A DNA stretch of 37,974 nucleotides from Phaffia rhodozyma (GCA_014706385.1 JACGZH010000016.1:1-37974), one strand, 5' to 3'; counted from the first letter of the stretch, positions 25,647-36,219 are shown. The notes: a model not told the origin generated them from the sequence alone. Numbers and translations are program-made.

Positions 25647-25733
25647 GCATGCTTGGTGTAGTGGTATCGCGCCATGTTAGGGTCTTTGCGCCTTGTCTCA
25701 TGGAGGTCCTCAGTTCAATCCTGGGAGCGTGCC
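25647..25733 (+). tRNA. trnP-AGG: tRNA-Pro(AGG), 15-nt intron
   Basis: Third copy, identical to copy 2; intron 25683-25697. Confidence 0.94.
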
Positions 25734-25933
25734 TTTTTTCCTTTTCCTTTCTTTCGTTCTTTGTTTCCTTTTCCCGAGCGCTTCCTGTCGCTCTTCGTTG
25801 TTTTCTGCCACTTTTCACTCACTTTTTGCCACTCTCCGCCACTTTCTCGGCAGCAGACAAGCGATGTGTGCACCCGGTGGAGACGTCTCTGACGCATGGA
25901 CAAGGTGTCTGGACACGGATGACAGCCATCAAG

Positions 25934-26005
25934 TCCTCAATTGTCTAACGGCTATGATAACCGCCTCTCACGCGGTAGGCCCGGGTTCGACTCCCGGTTG
26001 GGGAT
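25934..26005 (+). tRNA. trnE-CUC: tRNA-Glu(CTC)
   Basis: Third copy, identical to copy 2. Confidence 0.94.
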
Positions 26006-26222
26006 CTCTCTTTTGGTCTTTTCTTTTGCTCTCGTTTCTTTTTTTCTTTTTTTCCTTGTCCTTCTTTCCTTTCGTCTTGTTTTTGTATGTCCGTTCTGAC
26101 CACTGGTATCAGCGCTGGTGTGTGCCTGCGGGTACTGTGTGGTTGAATGCACGGTATGGGGTGCATGCACCGGCCAGCTGTCCAGCCACCTGGCGAGCGG
26201 ACAAGGCTGACATCCAACCGAC

Positions 26223-26294
26223 TCTTGGATGGTCTAACGGTTATGATTTCCGCCTGTCACGCGGGAGACCGGGGTTCGACTCCCCGTCCGGGAG
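26223..26294 (+). tRNA. trnD-GUC: tRNA-Asp(GTC)
   Basis: Third copy, identical to copy 2. Confidence 0.95.
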
Positions 26295-26668
26295 CACTTT
26301 TTGCCTTTTGCTCCTCTCTTTTGTACTTGCATTTGTACTTGCATTTGCATTGCATTTGTCTTGCATTTGCATTTGCATCTTTCTTTCCATTCTCTTTTGC
26401 TGTACAGCTGTATGGTTGTCTTGCTTTGTTGTGTTTGTCCGTCGACGGCCATCGATCGTTATCTTTTTTTCTTTGGTCTGTATGTCTCCTTCTTTTTCTC
26501 TTTCTTTTTCTTTTGCTCTCTTTGACGGCGCATGTTTGGCAGCACACGCTCCGAAAGACGCACCGAGCACAGCACAGCACGCCGACACGTGTGCGCTGGG
26601 CAGACCAACTGGCTGGATGGCTGTTGAGCACAGGCTATGGGCAGTCGATCGGCAGACCGAGACCATAC
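26295..26668. other. Gene-free spacer with contracted minisatellite
   Basis: Same spacer as 7012-7388, but with only two TTTGTACTTGCA units followed by degenerate TTTGCAT repeats (about 26320-26379). No tRNA signals. Confidence 0.8.
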
Positions 26669-26751
26669 GCTGTCTTAATCAAGTGGTCTACGATGAGAGA
26701 TTAGAAATCTCTTCCTCTTTGAGGGCGCAGGTTCGAATCCTGCAGACAGCT
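26669..26751 (+). tRNA. trnS-AGA: tRNA-Ser(AGA)
   Basis: Third copy, identical to copy 1. Confidence 0.95.
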
Positions 26752-26972
26752 TTCTTTTGCACCCTGTACTTTGCCACCGTGGCCTTTGCTCTTTTTGCTT
26801 TTTTTTTTCTTCTTCTTCTCTCTTCTATGCCTTTGCCTATGTGTGTCTATGGTTGTCGTTCATGTATGCATAGTACGCACACACCGGGCAGCCAGCCCCA
26901 AAAAAAAAGACGGCCACACCATCGAAGCCATCCTCACTGACACACAGAGCGAGGACCGGAAAAAAAAAGGGA

Positions 26973-27058
26973 TGCCGTCAGCCTGAATCGAACAGGCGAC
27001 CTTATGATTGCGGACAGATGTCTTCAGTCATACGCTCCACCAATTGAGCTATGACGGC
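26973..27058 (-). tRNA. trnF-GAA: tRNA-Phe(GAA), 13-nt intron
   Basis: Third copy, identical to copy 1; intron 27009-27021. Confidence 0.95.
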
Positions 27059-27252
27059 CGATGACAGTCAGCGCCGTCCATCAGGCCATGGCCCGTCTGG
27101 GTGGCTGTCGGGCCGTCGGGCCGTCAGCTGGCACTCACTCGGTCGGTCTCAGCCGGGTCGGTGTGTGTGCTGACGCGGCAGGCAAAACATGCTGGGCACT
27201 GACCGTCAGCGTGTGCTGTCTGAGTGCTCGGACACAGCAGGCGACCATCCCA

Positions 27253-27325
27253 TGCCCTGTAGCTCAGTTGGTAGAGCGTGGAGCTGTTAACTCCAAGGTC
27301 TACGGTTCGAGCCCGTACGGGGCAG
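27253..27325 (+). tRNA. trnN-GUU: tRNA-Asn(GTT)
   Basis: Third copy, identical to copy 1. Confidence 0.95.
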
Positions 27326-27495
27326 TCTTTTTGTCGTCTTTTTGTCTCCTCTTTTTTTTTTTTTTTTCCCTCTCCCTTTCCTGTGCAGTACTTCCCCTCT
27401 CGTCTTCTGCCGTCCATGAGGTGTGCGTGTTCTTGGTATGTTCTTGCGATGGACATCATCCATCTTCCACCAGCATGCTCGGCCGGCAAGAAAAA

Positions 27496-27568
27496 AGGAG
27501 TCACCCGGGATTGAACCAGGGACCTGCTGGGTTGCAACCAGCCGCAACTACCGCTGTGCTATAACTCC
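27496..27568 (-). tRNA. trnC-GCA: tRNA-Cys(GCA)
   Basis: Third copy, identical to copy 1. Confidence 0.95.
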
Positions 27569-27836
27569 GTATGAGGCTGCCGCGCCATCGGACAGATCAT
27601 CCACAGGCACGCTTGCACACATGCACACAGCACAGTGGCAGCCGCTTTGTCGTCCTGCGATCGAGTAGTGGCAGCTGTGGACGCAACATCGCCCGGTGCG
27701 ACCAGGCCGGCGTCACAGATGCTGCATCTGCACAGAGAAAACAAAAGGAACAAAGGAGCAGAAAAAAGAACAAGAAAAAAGAGCAAGAAAAAAGAGCAAG
27801 AAAAAAGAGCAAAAAGAACAAAAAGAACAAAAAGAG

Positions 27837-27908
27837 TAGTCGCACCCAGAGTCGAACTGGGGTCGTGAGTGTGTTAGACTCAAGTGATAACCGTTACACC
27901 ATGCAACT
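27837..27908 (-). tRNA. trnV-AAC: tRNA-Val(AAC)
   Basis: Third copy, 72 nt, the intact form: D arm GTGT...TCAC, anticodon stem TGAGT/ACTCA. Confidence 0.95.
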
Positions 27909-28099
27909 CTGATGACTGCCGGTCTCTGCCCAGTATCCTACTCATCGACCAGGCACCGCTCGCTCCGCCGTCTGCCCGCCCGCCGCTGTGTGTCCATCGG
28001 TCGGCCGGCCCATCAGCCCGATCGTGCGACACCGGGACCATGCCTGCCGACAAGCTGGCCCTCAGACGAGGCAGCCCGGGGAGAAAACAAAAAGGATCG

Positions 28100-28172
28100 T
28101 TCCCCATCCGGGAGTCGAACCCGGGTCCTCAGCGTGAAAAGCTGATATCGTAAACCGTTTGACCAATGAGGA
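28100..28172 (-). tRNA. trnE-UUC: tRNA-Glu(TTC)
   Basis: Third copy, identical to copy 1. Confidence 0.95.
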
Positions 28173-28312
28173 CTAGTACAAGCACGCCGAATCGGTCGAG
28201 TCGTCTGCAGTCGTCTGCAGTCGTGCGCAGTCGTGTGCAGCCTGCTCCGTCGTGCGGTAGGCTGTGAGCGGGTGGCCGCCGGTCAGCATGCTTCCGACCG
28301 GACGGCAAAAAG

Positions 28313-28384
28313 TGGACCCAGCAGGGATTGAACCCGCGGCCTTTCGCATGCAAAGCGAATGTGATACCACTACACCATAAGCCC
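28313..28384 (-). tRNA. trnA-UGC: tRNA-Ala(TGC)
   Basis: Third copy, identical to copy 2. Confidence 0.94.
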
Positions 28385-28523
28385 GTGTGGGATGGAGGCG
28401 TGGTGTGTCGGCCGGTGGGGCGAAGTGCGGTGAGGTGCGGCGAGGTGAGGTCTGGTATGATGCTATCAGAAACAGAGTCTTGGTTGCAAAACCACACGGA
28501 ACCTCTCGGCGGGGGGCAAAAGA

Positions 28524-28605
28524 TGAACAGAGGGGGATTCGAACCCCCGCATCTTGCGATATCAGAACTTGAGTCTGACGCCTTAGACCGCTCGGCCATC
28601 TGTCC
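28524..28605 (-). tRNA. trnL-CAA: tRNA-Leu(CAA)
   Basis: Third copy, identical to copy 2. Confidence 0.94.
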
Positions 28606-28694
28606 GGATGGGGTGCGTGAGGTGTGTGTGGGTGCGGGAGTGTGCGGGAGTGTGGGCCGGGTAGAGCGAGTGCACCCTGCCCGGGCACACACAC

Positions 28695-28780
28695 GCCCCG
28701 TTGGCAGAATGGTAACGCGTCTCCTTCCTACTGTCTGGTGAGAGAGGTGAAGATTCTGGGTTCAATCCCCAGGCGGGGTT
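28695..28780 (+). tRNA. trnR-CCU: tRNA-Arg(CCT), 14-nt intron
   Basis: Third copy, identical to copy 2; intron 28731-28744. Confidence 0.77.
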
Positions 28781-29009
28781 TCTCTTTTTTGCGGCGGGCG
28801 TGGTTGGGGTGTGGTTGGGGCGTGGTGGGGTGTGAGTGGGGCGTGGTTGGGGTTGAGTGGGGTGTGAGTGGGGTGTGAGTGAGAATGTGAGTGAGAAGGT
28901 GGGTGAGAATGTGGGTGTACACGTGAGACGCTTGGTATGCTGGCGGGCTGTAGAGTGTGGACTGTATGCGCAGGGTATAGGACTGATGTATGTGGACCCT
29001 CCCATCAAC

Positions 29010-29081
29010 GGGATGTTCGTATAATGGTTATTATTCCAGATTTCCATTCTGGAGACAGGTGTTCGATTCACCTACATCTCA
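29010..29081 (+). tRNA. trnG-UCC: tRNA-Gly(TCC)
   Basis: Fourth copy, identical to copy 3. Confidence 0.93.
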
Positions 29082-29249
29082 TTTTTGTCATTTTTTTTTT
29101 GTGCGCGTGGCGGGGGCGGAGGCGGTGGCAGTACAAGACACTGGGCGGACGGCGGCAAGACTCTGAGGCACACGACCGGGGCGTGGGAGGGGCTAGTTGG
29201 GTGGCGGCGTTGGTGTCTAGGGGTACGGGCCGGGCTGGGGACTATAACC

Positions 29250-29343
29250 GCCCTGTTAGCTCAATCGGTAGAGCGTCAGACTCTTACCCAGTCTCTTGAC
29301 AGTTGGCATCTGAAGGCTGGGGGTTCGACCCCCCCATGGGGCT
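29250..29343 (+). tRNA. trnK-CUU: tRNA-Lys(CTT), 21-nt intron
   Basis: Fourth copy, identical to copy 1; intron 29287-29307. Confidence 0.93.
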
Positions 29344-29560
29344 AGCTTCGTTTTTGTGTGTCGGTGTGATTTTTTGTTTCTGTTTCTGTTTCTGTTTTCG
29401 TTCTTTGTGTTTTTGTTTGCTGGCTGTGGTGCGCTTGGTGGGCCGTCGACGGTGGAAGGGTGCATGGAGGGTTGAACAGAGGTGAGAGGTGGGTCGGCTG
29501 GTGGGTCGCGCGGGCATGTCTGACGATCTGGGCTGGTAGCACGGACAGACAGACACACAC

Positions 29561-29633
29561 GGGGATTTAGCTCAGTTGGCAGAGCGCAATCTTAGCATGG
29601 TTGAGGTCGTGAGTTCGATTCTTACAATCTCCA
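29561..29633 (+). tRNA. trnA-AGC: tRNA-Ala(AGC)
   Basis: Fourth copy, identical to copy 1. Confidence 0.95.
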
Positions 29634-29840
29634 CTTTTTTGTGTCGTTTTTGTGTTTTTTGTGTTTTTTGGTAGTCTTTTTTTTTTTTTCCGCCCGCTGC
29701 CTTTTTTGCACTCTCTTCTTTCGCTCTGCTCCTCTCGGTCATGCTCCGTCCTGCCCACCACATCACACACCATGTGTTGCACCGAGACAGGCCGGCTGCT
29801 GCGAGCACACTGGCCGACCGGCCGGACAGGCCTTCATCCA

Positions 29841-29933
29841 GGTGAGGTGGCCGAGTGGTCTAAGGCGCTGTGTTAAGGCTCTTTCTATGCCCCGCAGTCA
29901 GTAATGGCGCGAGTTCGAATCTCGCCCTCATCA
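29841..29933 (+). tRNA. trnL-AAG: tRNA-Leu(AAG), 13-nt intron
   Basis: Fourth copy, identical to copy 1; intron 29879-29891. Confidence 0.93.
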
Positions 29934-30104
29934 CTTTTTGTCCGGCCGGCACGGGCCGTGCCTCTCGGGTCTGCCTGGCCGGGCTGTGCTCTCAGGTGCG
30001 GTGCCATGGTAGTATGATGCCACGTTGCAACACTGCCACACCCCCTTGCTGTCTGCCGGTCCGTTTTGGACTGTGGACTGAATGAACAGACCGTACAGCA
30101 TCCA

Positions 30105-30175
30105 ACAGCTGTGGTGAAATGGTATCATTGGTGCTTGCCATGCACTAGGCCGGGGTTCGATTCCCCGCGGTTGTA
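30105..30175 (+). tRNA. trnG-GCC: tRNA-Gly(GCC)
   Basis: Fourth copy, identical to copy 2. Confidence 0.94.
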
Positions 30176-30366
30176 TCCTTTTTTTTTCTCGTCCCACACA
30201 CCGATCGGCTCTGTGCTGGCGGGTGCACATCTGCCGATCGTCCGTGTTCGGTCTCGCCGACTGGTGCGATGATGGTGTGTGCTGCCGTTCGGACGAGCAG
30301 TGCGTCTGTGCCGACACAGGGGCAGGACACGAAGGACGTACCGACGCGCTCGGTGGACACCAACCG

Positions 30367-30439
30367 TCCTTCTTAGCTCAGTTGGTAGAGCGCGACACTA
30401 GTAATGTCGAGGTCAGTCGTTCAAATCGGCTAGCAGGAA
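30367..30439 (+). tRNA. trnT-AGU: tRNA-Thr(AGT)
   Basis: Fourth copy, identical to copy 1, mismatch 5-68 kept. Confidence 0.9.
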
Positions 30440-30636
30440 CATTCTTCTTTTTTTTATTCTCCGTTCATTTCCGTTCATTTCTTCTTCTTCTTTTCTGTTG
30501 TATCCTTCCCTGTCGCCCCGGCGGGCGTCTGGTCGACGCGTGCTCGTTAGGGTTCCGCACAAAGCACAGCACCACACCACACCACACACCACAAACGACA
30601 CCACAAACAACACCACAAACGCAGGGAAAGCATGCT

Positions 30637-30735
30637 GGTGAAGTGGCCGAGTGGTCTAAGGCGCTGTGTTTAGGTCTCTCTTCCGAGTCCAGACCGCAGT
30701 CAGTAATGGCGCGAGTTCAAATCTCGTCTTCATCA
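30637..30735 (+). tRNA. trnL-UAG: tRNA-Leu(TAG), 19-nt intron
   Basis: Fourth copy, identical to copy 1; intron 30675-30693. Confidence 0.93.
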
Positions 30736-30768
30736 TTCCTTTTGTCCCGGCCGGGGGGCAGGGCAGCT

Positions 30769-30850
30769 GGGGATTTAGGCTAGTTGGTAAACTGGACGCT
30801 TCGCACTGTCGATCATGTGTCATTCCTGGGTTCGATTCCCGGAGTCTCCA
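30769..30850 (+). tRNA. trnA-CGC: tRNA-Ala(CGC), 10-nt intron
   Basis: Fourth copy, identical to copy 1; intron 30806-30815. Confidence 0.88.
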
Positions 30851-31007
30851 TCTCTTTTTGGTGTGTTTCGGTGTGTTTTGTTTTATCTTGGCGTATTTGA
30901 TTTCGTTGCATTTCATATGGCATGTTGTGTGTCGTGTTCTGTGTGTCTTCTCTTGGTCTGCTGCCCACCGGCTTGTGCTCACCGCTCACCGAGCGGCGTC
31001 CATCCAA

Positions 31008-31117
31008 GGCCGTTTGGCGGAGTGGTCTAACGCGGTAGCCTCGAACGAGTCCCCTCTGTGGGACGACGCGACAGCTACTCTTCTCTGAAGGCGTAGGTTC
31101 AAATCCTACAGCGGTCG
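31008..31117 (+). tRNA. trnS-CGA: tRNA-Ser(CGA), 27-nt intron
   Basis: Fourth copy, identical to copy 2; intron 31046-31072. Confidence 0.94.
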
Positions 31118-31256
31118 TCCTTTCTCTTTTTCTTTTTGCCCACTTCCGTTCTCTCTGCCTTCTGTCGCGTCGATCCTTCCTTGCTGTCTGTGTTTGCTGT
31201 CTCCGCATGCTCACACCCCGCCAGGCAAGACAGACGGGCTGACGGGCTGCCATCGT

Positions 31257-31350
31257 GCGTGATTGGTGTAGTGGTATCACGCCAAGTTTGGGCACACTTT
31301 CTGCCGTGCACATCTCTTGGAGGTCTTCGGTTCAATCCCGGAATCGCGCC
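31257..31350 (+). tRNA. trnP-UGG: tRNA-Pro(TGG), 22-nt intron
   Basis: Fourth copy, identical to copy 3; intron 31293-31314. Confidence 0.94.
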
Positions 31351-31811
31351 TTTTTGTTCGGCCCGTCTGGGCGGGTGGCGTGGTCGGTGTAGGGTTACTT
31401 GCTGTGTCAGTTGCTGTGTTACTTGCTGTGCTACTCATAGGATTACCCGCCACATAGCGTCCGCTGTTACCCTATGCTGTGTACTCTTTTTTTTTTTTTC
31501 TTTTTTCTTTTCCTCTCCCGTTTTTTTTCTTTTCCTCTTTTTTCCTCTTTTTTCCCTTCTTTTTTCCCCTTTCTTTTCCCTCTTTTCCCTTTTTTTTCTT
31601 CTTTTTTCTTCTTTTTTTTCTGTCAACGATAGATGCATCAATATAGAAAGAGAAAAAGACATATGGCAGAAAGACAACAGCATAACAATGGCAACACAGT
31701 AAAAACATAGCGAGAACACAATGAGAACACAACGAGAACACAACCATGCAATGCAATGCACCAGCAACACAGTGTCAACACAAACACAACAGAAAGACCA
31801 AAACAAAAGAA
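31351..31811. other. Gene-free spacer with homopyrimidine tract
   Basis: Same layout as 12099-12627 with a shorter pyrimidine tract. The A-rich part has an extra copy of a 12-nt GAGAACACAA-type repeat that units 1-3 lack. No tRNA signals. Confidence 0.8.
31484..31621. repeat. Homopyrimidine tract, 138 nt
   Basis: Shortest version of the tract found at the same place in every unit. Confidence 0.9.
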
Positions 31812-31967
31812 GGCAAAGATCCTCGTAGTCAGACGCCTTACCGCTGGGCCACTCGGCCAGAGCGAATGGGTGGTGGGACCACTAGACCAAGACGGGGTTC
31901 GAACCCGCGATTTCCTGATGCATACAAGCTGGCAGCCGGCCATGACGACCGTTCCACCATCTTTGCC
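31812..31967 (-). tRNA. trnR-ACG: Permuted tRNA-Arg(ACG) gene
   Basis: Fourth copy, identical over 156 nt. The 3' half is at 31884-31919, the linker at 31859-31883 and the 5' half at 31823-31858. Confidence 0.88.
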
Positions 31968-32152
31968 TTTAGCTTTCGTCTGGTTGTGTGGATGTATGGC
32001 CAAGTGGATGTGTGGGCGTTGGCTCTGCTAGGGTTATCCGAGGCGGTGGGCGTCCGGCCGATCCGTCCGATCGCCCATCGGATATCGGACGTCGGACGTC
32101 GGACGTCGAGCCCCGGAGTACGGAGCCCGGCGGAGAAAAGGCCGTGTCGATC

Positions 32153-32236
32153 GGTCGCCTGGTCTAGTGGTATGACGCTTGCTTCACATCTCACCCGGTG
32201 CGCAATAGGTCGCCAGTTCGATCCTGGCGGTGACCA
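32153..32236 (+). tRNA. trnV-CAC: tRNA-Val(CAC), 12-nt intron
   Basis: Fourth copy, identical to copy 1; intron 32189-32200. Confidence 0.9.
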
Positions 32237-32456
32237 TGACGTCTTTTTGCCCTCAGCACACGCCCACGATGGACAGACCGAGAGAAGCCATCGCAAGATA
32301 AGATGCATGATAAGATACACAGCCAGCCGACAGAGATGGCAGATAAGATCGACAGACACGATCGATCGGCAAGAAAGAAAGAAGATAAGATGGCGATAAA
32401 GACAAAAGACAAAAGACAAAAGATACAAGATAAAAGCCAGGTCGGCAAAAAGACAA

Positions 32457-32556
32457 GGCGCGATCCCGGGATTGAACCGAGGACCTCCGTCAGACACGTG
32501 TTTCATGCGAGCCAGCAAAGCCCGAAGACGGCGTGATACCACTACACCAATCCCGC
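32457..32556 (-). tRNA. trnP-CGG: tRNA-Pro(CGG), 28-nt intron
   Basis: The only copy free of small indels: 100 nt, anticodon stem CCGTC/GACGG, intron 32493-32520, T arm CTCGG/CCGGG, acceptor GCGGGAT/ATCGCGC with G4 x G69 unpaired, C73. Confidence 0.9.
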
Positions 32557-32634
32557 CAGTGATCGCACAGGCCTGGCCGGTCAGTTTGTCGGTCTCCAGC
32601 CGGCCGTCCGTCCGTCCGTCCGGGAGGCAAAAGA

Positions 32635-32732
32635 TACTCCATATGAGGTTCGAACTCATGATCCTTGTTAAGCACTAGAGGCACGGACGGCAACCTATAA
32701 GAACAATGCGATAACCACTTCGCCAATGGAGT
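32635..32732 (-). tRNA. trnI-UAU: tRNA-Ile(TAT), 25-nt intron
   Basis: Fourth copy, identical to copy 1; intron 32671-32695. Confidence 0.95.
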
Positions 32733-32898
32733 AAAGGTAAGCGTCGGTGGAAAAAGACGAGAGCAAGGGACGAGACAGGACGAGACAGGACGAGAGAAGG
32801 CCGCACCGGACGGCACACGCCAGACCGGGCCGAGTCCGACAGAAGACGGCACAGGCGGCAGGAGGGAGGACGGGAAAAAGAGGGCGAAAAAAAAGGAA

Positions 32899-32981
32899 AG
32901 GTCCTACTCAGATTCGAACTGGGGATTCGAGAAGGTGAGTCAATCAGAATCTCGCGTGATAACCAACTTCACCATAGAACC
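32899..32981 (-). tRNA. trnQ-CUG: tRNA-Gln(CTG), 10-nt intron
   Basis: Fourth copy, identical to copy 1; intron 32934-32943. Confidence 0.92.
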
Positions 32982-33173
32982 GGTCGTTGTCGGCCTATTG
33001 CCCTCGCGAGTCTCGTTCTGGCGGTGTGTCCGCTGGCAAGGGTCCGTCGGCGCGTGTCCGCTGGCAGGTGTGCTTACATCGCTGGCCGACCTGTCCGCCC
33101 GCCGCACGTGGCCCGGCCGGCATGACACGCACGGCCGACCCGATACACACAGCGGACATCGGAGCAAAAAGCA

Positions 33174-33246
33174 AGCCCAAACGCGGATTTGAACCACGGA
33201 CCTCACCGTTACGAGCGGCGCACTATAACCACTTAGCTATTCGGGC
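33174..33246 (-). tRNA. trnT-CGU: tRNA-Thr(CGT)
   Basis: Fourth copy, identical to copy 1. Confidence 0.93.
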
Positions 33247-33397
33247 CTGGTGCCCGTCGCCCGGTCGTGTTGTCTCTAAGGGTGTTGGTGTGTCGATGTG
33301 TTGGTGTACCGGTGTGGTCAGGACCCGGCCCACACCGTCCGCTCGGCCAGACGTACGCCATCGAGGTCGACCGCCGGGGCGGCTGGGCAGTCAACGT

Positions 33398-33484
33398 GCC
33401 TGGGTAGTTTAGTGGTAAAACGTAGGTCTCATACCGTCACCCGAGTGTGATCCTCAGCCGCGAGTTCGATTCTCGCTCTGGGCA
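33398..33484 (+). tRNA. trnM-CAU: Elongator tRNA-Met(CAT), 16-nt intron
   Basis: Fourth copy, identical to copy 1; intron 33434-33449. Confidence 0.85.
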
Positions 33485-33730
33485 ACTCTTTTTTTTCCTC
33501 TTTTGCTGTGTTTCCCATCCTTCCTGATGGTTGGTGGGCGGCCGGGCTGGGCCAGGCGGAGGTGCGGTCGGATCCGGCCGTCAGATGGGCTGAGCATGAC
33601 GGCAGTGGAAGTGGGTGGCGGCGGTGGCGGTGGCGGTGGCGTCGGCAGTGCTGATGACGACGACGACTGCTGCTGCGCAGAGTCCGCTTGGACGAGAATC
33701 TATCCGGACAAACGGTGCTGGCACCATACC

Positions 33731-33817
33731 CGCCGCTTAGCTCATCTGGAAGAGCGTTGGTTTGTAAAGGATACACTTGTTCACCGAAGGCACTCGGTTC
33801 GATCCCGAGAGCGGCGA
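33731..33817 (+). tRNA. trnY-GUA: tRNA-Tyr(GTA), 14-nt intron
   Basis: Fourth copy, identical to copy 1; intron 33768-33781. Confidence 0.94.
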
Positions 33818-34038
33818 TCTTGTTTTTTTGCCTTTTGCTTTTTGTTCTTTTTTGTTCTTTTTTTCTGCCTTGTGGCTGCTTCCTCTTTGACTGCTAGGGT
33901 TCCTGCCTTCGGTCCAGTCCGGTCGCTCTCACGCAGCATGCGCACTGTCTCGGCCAGACGGGCGATGCGACCGATGACGTTCTCCCAGCTGCTGCTGCCG
34001 ATGTAGTGGTCACCGGGGCAGGGCAAGTGATCATATCT

Positions 34039-34137
34039 GGCCGATTGGTGTAGTGGCTATCACAGCAGTTTTCGGTACTCGTCCGCAAGGTCGTCTTCGC
34101 TCGCTGCTGGTCGTCGGTTCGATCCCGACATCGGTCT
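34039..34137 (+). tRNA. trnR-UCG: tRNA-Arg(TCG), 26-nt intron
   Basis: Fourth copy, identical to copy 1; intron 34076-34101. Confidence 0.8.
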
Positions 34138-34353
34138 AAATGTTCACTTTTTGTGTCCCCCTTTCTTTTTTGCCCTCGCCCTTTTTGCCCTTCTTTTCTC
34201 TGCACGCTCTCTCTGCACTCTGTTTCTATCGGCCGTTGTGTGGGTCACTGTCTGTCCGACCGGTCTGGCCTGTGTGCGCGTGTCCACCACGGTCGAGCCA
34301 GGTCGACACAGCTCCCTGTGGTGGGGCAGGCAGACGGGCGGGAAAACAAAAAA

Positions 34354-34427
34354 AGACCCATACCCGACTTGAACGGATGACCTCAAGATTTGGAATCTTG
34401 CGCTGCTACCAACTGAGCTAATGGGTC
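34354..34427 (-). tRNA. trnW-CCA: tRNA-Trp(CCA)
   Basis: Fourth copy, identical to copy 1. Confidence 0.93.
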
Positions 34428-34584
34428 GCTTGCCCGGAGGCTCCGTGCCCAGAGGGTATGTCGAGCGCCCGGCTGGCTGGCCGTACAGACGGTGGCACCA
34501 TGCGGCCGGCTTGCAGGCCTCCAGCACGGACGGCCGGACGGGGGCCAGGGAAAAAACCGAGGGAAAACGAGCAAAAAGACAATG

Positions 34585-34656
34585 TTGCCAAGGCCCGTCT
34601 CGATCAGGCGACCTCCGGGTTATGAGCCCGGCGCGCTTCCACTGCGCTACTTGGCA
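34585..34656 (-). tRNA. trniM-CAU: Initiator tRNA-Met(CAT)
   Basis: Fourth copy, identical to copy 2. Confidence 0.94.
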
Positions 34657-34864
34657 TTGATGGGAGACCATGGCTGAGGAGTGTGTATGTGGTGTCGGCC
34701 GCAGGTCACGTGCCGGTGTCGATGTCAGTGTCGACGTCAGTGTCGATGCCAGTGCCAGCACCAGTGTCATTACCAATGCCAGTGTCAATGCCAGTCACAC
34801 CATCGACTGGTGCGACCGACGGTACACCTGGCCATGGTCTGCCGGGTGGGCCTGACAGTCATCG

Positions 34865-34938
34865 GATCGATTAGCTCAGTTGGTTAGAGCGTGGTGCTAA
34901 TAACGCCAAGGTCGCGGGTTCGACCCCCTCATTGATCA
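34865..34938 (+). tRNA. trnI-AAU: tRNA-Ile(AAT)
   Basis: Fourth copy, identical to copy 1. Confidence 0.93.
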
Positions 34939-35194
34939 CTTTTTCTTTCTTTTTCTAATTTTCGCCATCTTTTTTTGCCATCTTTTTTGCACCCCTCCTG
35001 TTCTCGACCGTTGCGGTCTGTGTGGCATTGTTGTCGACTGGCACGCTCCATGGTGAGCGATGCAGTGTTGTGACGGTGTGACGATGTGGTGGTGCAGTGG
35101 CGACGATGGGAACGCAGATATACACCCGGCTGTGCTGGACAGTGTCCGACCAGACATGGGCCTATGGTGTCTGGGCTGGGCTGGGAGGCATCGT

Positions 35195-35281
35195 GCATGC
35201 TTGGTGTAGTGGTATCGCGCCATGTTAGGGTCTTTGCGCCTTGTCTCATGGAGGTCCTCAGTTCAATCCTGGGAGCGTGCC
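35195..35281 (+). tRNA. trnP-AGG: tRNA-Pro(AGG), 15-nt intron
   Basis: Fourth copy, identical to copy 2; intron 35231-35245. Confidence 0.94.
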
Positions 35282-35477
35282 TTTTTTCCTTTTCCTTTCG
35301 TTCTTTGTTTCCTTTTCCCGAGCGCTTCCTGTCGCTCTTCGTTGTTTTCTGCCACTTTTCACTCACTTTTTGCCACTCTCCGCCACTTTCTCGGCAGCAG
35401 ACAAGCGATGTGTGCACCCGGTGGAGACGTCTCTGACGCATGGACAAGGTGTCTGGACACGGATGACAGCCATCAAG

Positions 35478-35549
35478 TCCTCAATTGTCTAACGGCTATG
35501 ATAACCGCCTCTCACGCGGTAGGCCCGGGTTCGACTCCCGGTTGGGGAT
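35478..35549 (+). tRNA. trnE-CUC: tRNA-Glu(CTC)
   Basis: Fourth copy, identical to copy 2. Confidence 0.94.
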
Positions 35550-35767
35550 CTCTCTTTTGGTCTTTTCTTTTGCTCTCGTTTCTTTTTTTCTTTTTTTTCC
35601 TTGTCCTTCTTTCCTTTCGTCTTGTTTTTGTATGTCCGTTCTGACCACTGGTATCAGCGCTGGTGTGTGCCTGCGGGTACTGTGTGGTTGAATGCACGGT
35701 ATGGGGTGCATGCACCGGCCAGCTGTCCAGCCACCTGGCGAGCGGACAAGGCTGACAACCAACCGAC

Positions 35768-35839
35768 TCTTGGATGGTCTAACGGTTATGATTTCCGCCT
35801 GTCACGCGGGAGACCGGGGTTCGACTCCCCGTCCGGGAG
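35768..35839 (+). tRNA. trnD-GUC: tRNA-Asp(GTC)
   Basis: Fourth copy, identical to copy 2. Confidence 0.95.
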
Positions 35840-36219
35840 CACTTTTTGCCTTTTGCTCCTCTCTTTTGTACTTGCATTTGTACTTGCATTTGCATTGCAT
35901 TTGCATCTGCATTTGCATTTTTTCTTTCCATTCTCTTTTGCTGTACAGCTGTATGGTTGTCTTGCTTTGTTGTGTTTGTCCGTCGACGGCCATCGATCGT
36001 TATCTTTTTTTCTTTGGTCTGTATGTCTCCTTCTTTTTCTCTTTCTTTTTCTTTTGCTCTCTTTGACGGCGCATGTTTGGCAGCACACGCTCCGAAAGAC
36101 GCACCGAGCACAGCACAGCACAGCACAGCACGCCGACACGTGTGCGCTGGGCAGACCAACTGGCTGGATGGCTGTTGAGCACAGGCTATGGGCAGTCGAT
36201 CGGCAGACCGAGACCATAC
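35840..36219. other. Gene-free spacer with contracted minisatellite
   Basis: As 26295-26668: two TTTGTACTTGCA units plus degenerate repeats (about 35866-35920), and a longer CAGCA repeat near 36110-36130. No tRNA signals. Confidence 0.8.

Larger units (their letters stand above)
19270..28875. repeat. tRNA-array tandem unit, copy 3 (interrupted by telomere repeats)
   Basis: Third unit. All gene positions are present, but TTAGGG repeats at 22885-22949 replace the 3' half of Pro(CGG). Left of the tract its variants match units 1-2; right of it they match unit 4. Confidence 0.95.

Noticed and set aside
25693..26940. Longest open frame, 415 codons
   Set aside because: It runs straight through several complete tRNA genes and T-rich spacers; its composition is Phe/Leu/Ser-rich from poly-pyrimidine, and the matching frame is broken in other units. 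No domain is recognisable.
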